A DNA stretch of 64,000 nt from Loripinus fragilis. Its lineage: Eukaryota > Mollusca > Bivalvia > Lucinida > Lucinidae. The stretch spans positions 12,490,593 to 12,554,592 of the forward strand of contig OZ026531.1 in the NCBI GenBank assembly GCA_964019695.1, written 5' to 3'. The translations under genes were made by a program, and so were the position numbers. Below, in pieces: positions 26,986 to 35,500 of the stretch. Position 1 is the stretch's first letter. Each line of letters opens with the position of its first letter. The notes below the pieces were generated by a model. It had not been told where the DNA came from. It searched no databases and saw only the letters and a list, made by a program, of their open reading frames with translations.

Positions 26986-29900
26986 AGCGAAAACAGCAAC
27001 ATCCACTACAAATATACTGTTACTACAACTCCTACTACTACTACAGCTACGGCTGTTACAGGGAATGTATATTTGGAGTTTCCCGCCGTTATATGGGTGA
27101 TAAATGAATAAATGATATGATAAGTAATAAGTAGTAAGTAATAAGTAATAAGTAGTAAGTAATAAGTAATAAGTGATAAGTAATAAGTAATAAGTAGTAA
27201 GTAATAAGTGATAACTAATAAGTAAAAATGTCCCTCCAGGGCTTCCGTACTTCCGTAGTTTGCCATATCCTCATACTACTAATACTATTAAACTTGCCTT
27301 TTTATACTTCTAGTAATATAAAACTAGCAAACTCCAATACAATGTGCTTCTGCAAGCTTAAGGTAGTACCGGACGTATCAGCATATGTCCAAAAAGTTAT
27401 CATCTTTAATATGATACCACCTATGAATATGTTAAAAGATAGCTCAAAGATCATCTATTTTGTCAAACTAACATGTCATTATGGGCCTTTTTAAAAAGTA
27501 ATTTAATTTAAAAAAAATGAAAAATATGAATTTTTTTACTAATCTATTTCTAATATTTTATCAAATTGAACGTGAGAAATGTCAATACGCTGCACGTGAT
27601 TGGCAAATAAATGAAAACATAAAACAGCGTAAAAATAGGCATGTAGTTTATTTTTAAGCTAAAACGTATTTTGTCACAAATTATTAAGCCCAAAAAATCG
27701 TTTAAATCTAGAATAAAATGTCACAAAATCTAACTACAGAAACAAAAAAAAAATATTACTTTGAAGGGAATTTTATATAGAAACCTTTAATTTGTCACCG
27801 TGCTCGATTTTCTTTTTTGTGCAATTTTCTTGTTTAACCTCTAAAACAAAATCACTGTCCTAGAAAGCCATAGTCCGCTTTACTTGTGAAATACCTTGCG
27901 CGGGAACACGAAACGGAAACTGCGTATAGTTCAAATTTCTCTCCTGTAATCAAGTTTTTGTATGACCTCAGCTATTAGCAGGGCGTTAGTTAAAGGACCT
28001 TACATGATGAGCGTTCATGTCTTAAGATTGCATAAAAGGCCTTATCACACGTTGCTGACAGGCGTGGATGCCGTGTTTAATCAAGCGATTCACGTGCCGT
28101 TGATGCACAGGTTTTTGGTTGTTGCGTTTTCTCCCCTTTTCTTTACTGAAAGATTGTACACGCGTTTTGGGTTCGTTACAAAATTGACGTAATCACCAGT
28201 AATGTGCATATAAGTGTCGTCAGGATAAAGTAAGTCTTTGATCTGGAACAGACGTTTTTATTATCTTCTGCACGCCATTAGTGAACTTTTAGAAAACGTT
28301 GTTCCAAAGTTTTCAAGCAACAAAATGACTAAATAATGTTTTCTGATACACTAATATCTGCTAGTTACATCAGGGGTCGTAAAAACTCTCGCCTTTCAAG
28401 CTTGGGGATTCAACACCACCCTCGTGTTCGAGCAGATCGTAATGCATAGAAAATCATGTCTGATCCCAATATTGAAGTTTTGAAACAAATATAATGCATG
28501 TCGTTATTTCACTACTTTGATAAACACAAACAAACAAACAAACAAACAAACAAACAATAGGGCTCAAACCAGGGACTTCTTGGTCTCAAGTCGGACACTC
28601 TACCACTAAGTCAATGGATAAAGGCATAATACACAAGTTTGGTTCTTTTTACAAAGGATCAGATTTCAGAAAAAAAGCATATACAATATATTTGGTTTGA
28701 TACATCTTTACATCTGTTAACTTAAATAATATAAAATGTAGCCTCAAACATGAGTTAATGCCCTTGATTTTGCATTTTGAGGTGAAAAATCATTAAAATA
28801 AGCCTTATAAATGCATAAATGACCCCAAAATATTGAACAGATATTGAATAACCCTACTATTTTGATATATTCCGATGACTTCTACAATTGTCTTTATATA
28901 TCAACAACAGAATTGCATGTTTTTCAACTGTTTGAGCCATTATTTTTTTTATCTCTTTCATTACGCCAGAGTAGATAATCATTGAAAAAGTTGGTAAAAT
29001 ATATGTTTATTTCTTAGATAAACTTTCTTTTATTGGTCAATCTTCTCAAAACTAGTTTTTACACATACATATAGCATCAAAGCATAATTAAAAGGCTTTT
29101 GGTCTGTTGAAAGTAAATTAATTCCTTGTTATGTAGTTAAAAGTTACAAAATGTAAAGTGTGTATTTTATGACAGGGGGTAGGGGTAGTATTCAAGAACT
29201 ATCTCTTTTTCTAGACGGTGAAATTGCTCAAATTTCACACCGATTCAACTTACTTAATGATATTTAGCATCTATTAGTTTCACAAAAATCTATTTTTTTG
29301 AATTGCCTAAAATATTTGAATATTTAGTTATTGAACGTAATAATGGCGATGCTTTTGACTATTCTTTTTAATGAAAAAGTTGGTCGGTACATATACAATG
29401 GCTAGATTCACATTAATTAGCCATCCTACACTGAAGGACGCAAAAATGAAAATTATTATTTTTTGAACCCAGAACATTTTTAGTCTTCTTTAACAAGTTA
29501 AATCGGCTGGAAACGACAGGCTGCCTCTATCTATACCTTGAACCGGTGTTTTTATAGACAATGGCCCCCACCAGCTACGCATCCGTGATTTACTATCTTT
29601 TTCACGTGGCGTCCCCACAAATCAATGAAGCAAAATATTTTATCATTTCACATATAGCTTGTAGGTATACATGCGTAAAAACACAGTAGCTTTGGTTTTA
29701 TAGCTTTATTATTCGTGCCACTTTTGTCTGAACATGAACAACCTGGCGCAGTTGGAATGTTAAAAGTTTGGGTGCATGTTTCTGGCGTCGCCAGATATTA
29801 TGATTGCCTTCAGCCAGCTATACAGCACCTCAGAGATTGTTACCAGGCTACTAGGACAGTTAAAGGTTGACACAGGTCTGGCCAACTAAGAATGGCGACC

Positions 29901-32511
29901 CACATTAAGACGGCAACTAACGTCGATTGTATCGACGATATCTACATCGACGATATCCGTTCCGGCTGGCTACCAACACTGCCAGACGAATAGCAGGGCT
30001 CCAAGGGTAATTTGTTTCCGATTTTTAATAAAACTATTTTATTAAATAACTTTAAATCATGCCCAATTTCAAGACAAAGGACCTCTGACACTTTGATAGG
30101 GTATCTGCCTATTTTTCAGATGCTTCCCAAAACTTACCTTTGCATAAGATATCACTGGTATCCTTTTGAATAGGACACTTGATGTATTAGGAACGAATTA
30201 AGGTTATAATTAGACAGGCAGATCCCTAAGACAAAAAGGAGACTACCAAATGGGGTAGGGGTTGCAAAATTTGACTTCACTAAAACATTTAGAAATCAAT
30301 TATTTTCACGTGTAAGGGTATTATATCATCAATACTCGATTACAAATCACAGTGAAAGTATTTTAAAGTCCGAAATCATGAGCATTTTAATGATTATTTT
30401 TGTTGTTGTTTTTTCTATCTGATTTGTTAAAAAATATTTTGAAGTGCAACTGTAGTCCATATTCAACCTTGATGACAATGTATTTACCTGGTGTAATATT
30501 ATGCAGCAATGTACTATAACCATTCATCCATGCGAAAATACACCTAGTCGATGGCCATGTGGATAGATATAGTATATGTGCAAAATAATCTACCAACTGA
30601 ATTTAGTAAAGGGACAATTTTCATAATCTAAAGAAAAATATGCTAATACGTTGTAATATTTCATGACTAAGGGGTGATGAAAAGGAAGCTTACTTGTACT
30701 AATTATTTTATTATACTGGAAAAAAAGATTTTCAAGAGAGCACACCAAAATTCCAAATGCTAATGTTCAGGCTCGCTCAGACGTCACATTTCGGGCTTTT
30801 CACATATATTATGTAAAATATGAGAACACACTTACGTGCACATTGATTAGTTGGAACTCGGGGGGGGGGGGGGGGATGATGTTTTAAAAATATTTTTCTA
30901 TTTCCTATATGTATAATACAAAAAGTGACCATTTTAGCCCCAAAGTTAAGCCGTACATTTATGGCAATAGGAAATCAAATGCAAAATCATAAAATATAGA
31001 CCAACAGCGAGCTTATATATGAAGATGGAAGCATTTGATCGATTTTTCTATTTCCTATATGTATAATACAAAAAGTGACCATTTTAGCCCCAAAATTAAG
31101 CCGTACATTTATGGAAATAGGAAATCAAATGCAAAATCATAAAATATAGACCAACAGCGAGCTTATATATGAAGATGGAAGCAATTGATCGACTTAAATT
31201 TTTATCAAATTTATAGGCAGCGATACACCGTGATTCCCATTACCACCGTCAGAGGCAAATTCAGCTTAAGAATCTAAGTGTATTGTCTTTTGACAGACTG
31301 ATGCTCTAAAATTATTTATCACTTTGATATGAAATTTAAACCATGGGTTCTTGAAATATTGATGTTTTTTGCCAAATCTCAGTAAAATTGATACATTAAA
31401 AAGTTGTTAATTTTATGAATTTCGGCTTTTGCGTTTTTAAAGTCTTTCAGTGCAGTATTTCAAGTAAACTTAAGCTGTTTTGATTCAATAATTCACAATA
31501 TGTCATAATCATCAGCTACCATATCATAGACCTGCTTATCTCTTACTTCGGCCCTGAACAATTTTGGAGAAAAGAGTGTAATATGCATGTCTTTGAAGAG
31601 CCACAGCTCAAATACTAGATGGTGATATTGATTGTTTTATTGTTTTATATGATTATTGATAAAATGACACATCAAATTTCAGAAAATGAAAATGCTTTTT
31701 TTTACACTGTTTCAGGTTATATTCGCACGCCAAGGTCTATGGGCGGGAGAATTACGACAACCGCATGGTGGTTCTTTGTCATTATACTAATAGTTTCGTA
31801 CACAGCAAGTTTGACGAACATGCTTCGGAGAGGACCGGACGGAAACGAGGTCGAAAGATACTCTCGAATCCGAAGTTTCAAGGACTTAGCCAGAAATGAT
31901 GATATTACAGTTTCCATGCTCAAAGATGGCTCAACTTCACAGTATTTCAAACAATCACAAGCACCTGTTGAACAGACCATTTATACGAAAGCACTACATT
32001 CTCCAGACCAAAGCTTTGTTGTTTCTGGCGTAGCTGAAGGGATAGAAAAAGTTCGAAGTCGAAAATATTCTGACTTCGCTTTTATAACAGAATCCGCTTT
32101 AGCTAAGCATTTCATACAACGGAAACCATGCAATCTATATTTAGTAAGTGAAAATTTAATAAGTAGGCATTATTCACTAGCATTTCAAGCCGGCGCCAAT
32201 GATCTACGAGAAATAATGAATCTAGCAATATTACAGTTGCAAGAAAACGGTCAGTTAGCCTATCTTGAAAATAAATGGTTCAGTGGTTCGTGTAAGAAAA
32301 CTGTACTAGAAAATTCTGAAGAATTTTACCGTCCACCTGAAGTACACGCTATGGACTTGGGGACGTTTTCTGGTGCCCTCTTGATTCTTGCTGTTGGTAT
32401 AATATTTGGATCTATTGTCACACTCATAGAAGTGGCCATCTACAGATGGGCAGAAGCGGTAAGATAAATTTCTTTCGTTTAGATAAAAAATGATCTATTC
32501 CTTTCTTTCTT

Positions 32512-32582
<71 letters not shown>

Positions 32583-35500
32583 CTATTCTGTCCGTCTGCA
32601 CGCGCGGCTCCAGAGGGGGGACAGGGGGATCCGGACCCCCCTGAAAAATCACAAAATATAGGGTTTCTTAGCAATACTGGTCCGGATCCCCTGAACAATC
32701 ACAAAGCTACCAAGCCAGCATTCAATGTTGGGCCATCATCGGTCCGCCAGCGAAACGCCATTTAAATGGCGTTTTGCTGGCCGGTCGATGATGGCCCATT
32801 TATTGCAGTATTTAGATCCTATATCCCCTCATCAACTAAAACAAAACAAAAAAAACCCCAAAAAACCTAAAAAAAAAACAACAGAAACATTTCGGTGTAA
32901 ATTGTCCGTAACATCCTGATATTAAATATTTCTTTAGATACTCTTCGAAAGTGTCGCGAGACCCATCTAAACATATGTTTGAGAATCAAAACAAATATAC
33001 TGACGGGCAAAAGAAACGCTACATCTAAAATAATACATTACCAAGAAGGAAAAAAATAGTGACAGCAATTAAAATATATACATGTATATTAGCCAACATA
33101 CCTGGGCCCGGAATTACAATGCCCCCTTAAAGTTAAGGAAGACTTAAGTTAAGTATTGATTTTAAAGAAGCGAAAAATAACGTTTTAAACTGATTAAAAT
33201 CAAAATAGTTTCACCTTTTCTGTAGATCTCAATGATATCTTTGACCACAAGTGCGGCATCGATCCAGGCAATTCATTTAGCCTAAAATATCAATACTTAA
33301 CTTAAGTTTTTCTTAACTCTAAGGAGGCATTGTAATTATGGGCCCAAGTAAACAAAATCGACAAAAATTAAAATTACCCAATGGCTTGACTCAAGATTCG
33401 GGTCATGGTAAGCTTGTGCAGCTCGCGTTTGTGGGCCACATACAATACATGACAACATTTTACTGTAGCGTTTCTTTTGCCCATCAGTATAGCCATTGTT
33501 GTGTTTAACAGATACTTGTTCCATTTTTTCTTCTTTTTTTTTCATAATATTTGCTATATTTTAGGTGCAAGCTTATCGTCCATTTGGAATAAAAATATTA
33601 AAGCATTGGTGAAAAATTTTCAGGATTAATCCTGAATTCAGGATTTTGAGGCTGACTTTCCATAGAAAGTCAGCCTCAAAATGCTGAATAAGGCAGATTA
33701 TGATAGCTTCTCTGATTAGTTTTCAGATTATCTAAAACAATTGATCATTTAAACTTGAAATTATCCGTTTTATAGGCATCTAGTTCTGGGACCATAACCT
33801 TGTTTGTAAGTTTCATAAAAGAGTTGTCCGGGTTCGCCGCATACGAATAAGTATACGTAAAAGGAAAGTTATAACAACACCGTATTGAAACATGTACGCG
33901 ATAGGTGAAGATGGGTATTAATGATAGTTTGTTTTGTTTGATTTGATTCTTTACGTACCATCAACAATCTTTAAGTTATATAGGGACGGGTATTCCTGTG
34001 TTAAACCAGTACTAAGTTAGGATAAATGTGTCTTGCTCTTGGACCACAACGCAGTGACCCCGGTGAGGCTTGAACCCGCGGCCCCTCAAGCAATCTACCA
34101 CTGAGCCACTGCGCTCCCTCCTTTATGTTTTACACGAGCGAGAGAGAGAGGGAGGGAGGGAGAGAGAGAAGGACAGAGAGGGATAGAATGAGAGAGAGAG
34201 AGTATGAGAGAGAGAGAAGGAGAGAGAGAGAAGGAGAGAGAGAGAAGGAGAGAGAGAATGAAAGAGGGAAGGGGACAGAGAGGGAGAGAGAGAGAAAGAG
34301 AGCGAAGGAGAAAGAGAATGAGAGAGAATCTGAGAGAGAAGTAGAATGAGAGAGAGAGAAGAAGAGAGAGAAGGACATAGAAAGAGAATGAGAGAGGAAA
34401 ATGGACAGAGAGGGAAAGAGGGAGTGAAGGAGAGAAAGAGAGGGGGAGAGAAAGAGAGAGAGGAGATAGAATGAGAGAAAGGAGAGAAGGAGACAGAGAG
34501 AGAAGGAGAGAGAGAGAATGATAGAGAGAGGAGAGATAAAGAAGGAGGGAGAGATGGATAGATAGAGAGAAGGAGAAAGAGAGAGAGAGATGAGAGAGAG
34601 AGGGGAGAGAGAAGGAGAGAGAGAGAGAGAAGAAAAGAGAGAGATAGAATGTGTGTCAGAGAGAGGGAGGAGAGAGAGAGAAGGAGAGATATTATGATGG
34701 AGAGGAGAAAGAGAGAGATAGAGAGTGGGAGAGAGAGGAGAGAATGTGATAGAGAGGAGAGAGAGGAGATACAGAAGGAGGCACAGAAGGAGAGAGAGAG
34801 AAGGAGAGAAAGGAGAGAGAGAAATGGAGAGAAGATGGAGCGAAGGGGAGAGAGAAGGAGATATATATATATATATATATAAAGAGAATTGGGTAGAGAG
34901 AAGGAGTGAGAGAAGGAAAGAAGGAAAGAGAGAACAAGAGAGTGAGGAGAGATAGAGAAGGAGAGAGAGAGGGAGAGAGAGAGGAGAGAGAGACAGAAGC
35001 AGAGACAGAAGGAGATATAGAAAAGAGAGAGAAAGAGAGAGATAGAGAGCAGGAGAAAGAGAAAGAGAGAGAAAGTGATAGAGAGGAGAGAGAGAAGGAG
35101 AGACAGCAGAAGGGACAGAAGGATAGAGAGAGAAGAAGGAGAGAGAGAAGGAGAGAAAAGAAGAGAAAGGAGAGAATAAGAGAAAGAGAGAAAAGAGAGA
35201 GAGAAGGGGAGAGAGAAGGAGAGATATATAGAGAGAGAATGAGAGAAAGGAGAGAGAGAAGGAAAGAGCGAACAAGAGAGTGAGAAGGAGAGAGAGAGAG
35301 AGAGGAGAGAGAAAGAGAGGGAGAGAGAGAAGGAGAGAGAGGGGACAGAGACAGAATCAGAGACAGAAAGAGAGAGAGAAGAGAATACAAAATAAACTCT
35401 CGTGTAAAAAGTTTTGATATCGACAATATTATATGTATTATATGATTTTATGAAACAACTGGACTGCTCAACGTCCTTATTAGCTCCGTACTACTTCCAC

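Larger units (their letters stand above)
24766..27262. repeat. 2.5-kb palindrome of triplet and heptad microsatellites
   Basis: Left end tacggaagccctggagggacatttttactta and right end taagtaaaaatgtccctccagggcttccgta are inverted copies. Going inward each arm has (ttattac)n heptads (24797-24905; 27118-27225), an 80-bp unique piece (25248-25320; 27045-27115, inverted), long AGT/ACT triplet arrays (25318-25645; 26503-26990), a SINE (25650-25845 on -; 26306-26502 on +), more triplets, and a 21-bp (aagtagtaagtaataacaaat)n array near the centre (26028-26185). Ser-, Val- or Leu-rich open frames here are microsatellite translations. Confidence 0.85.

Noticed and set aside
27962..28192. 76-residue open frame on the + strand in intron 4
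   Set aside because: No recognisable domain, no splice signals fitting the receptor phases, and nothing similar nearby.
24911..28622. tRNA genes
   Set aside because: A and B boxes are present but stems are poor and the sequences continue into SINE bodies or tails; all occur as dispersed repeats.
34130..35426. Open frames of 381 and 244 residues on the - strand
   Set aside because: Ser/Leu-rich translations of the polypurine tract; any frame stays open because the strand has almost no stop-forming combinations.
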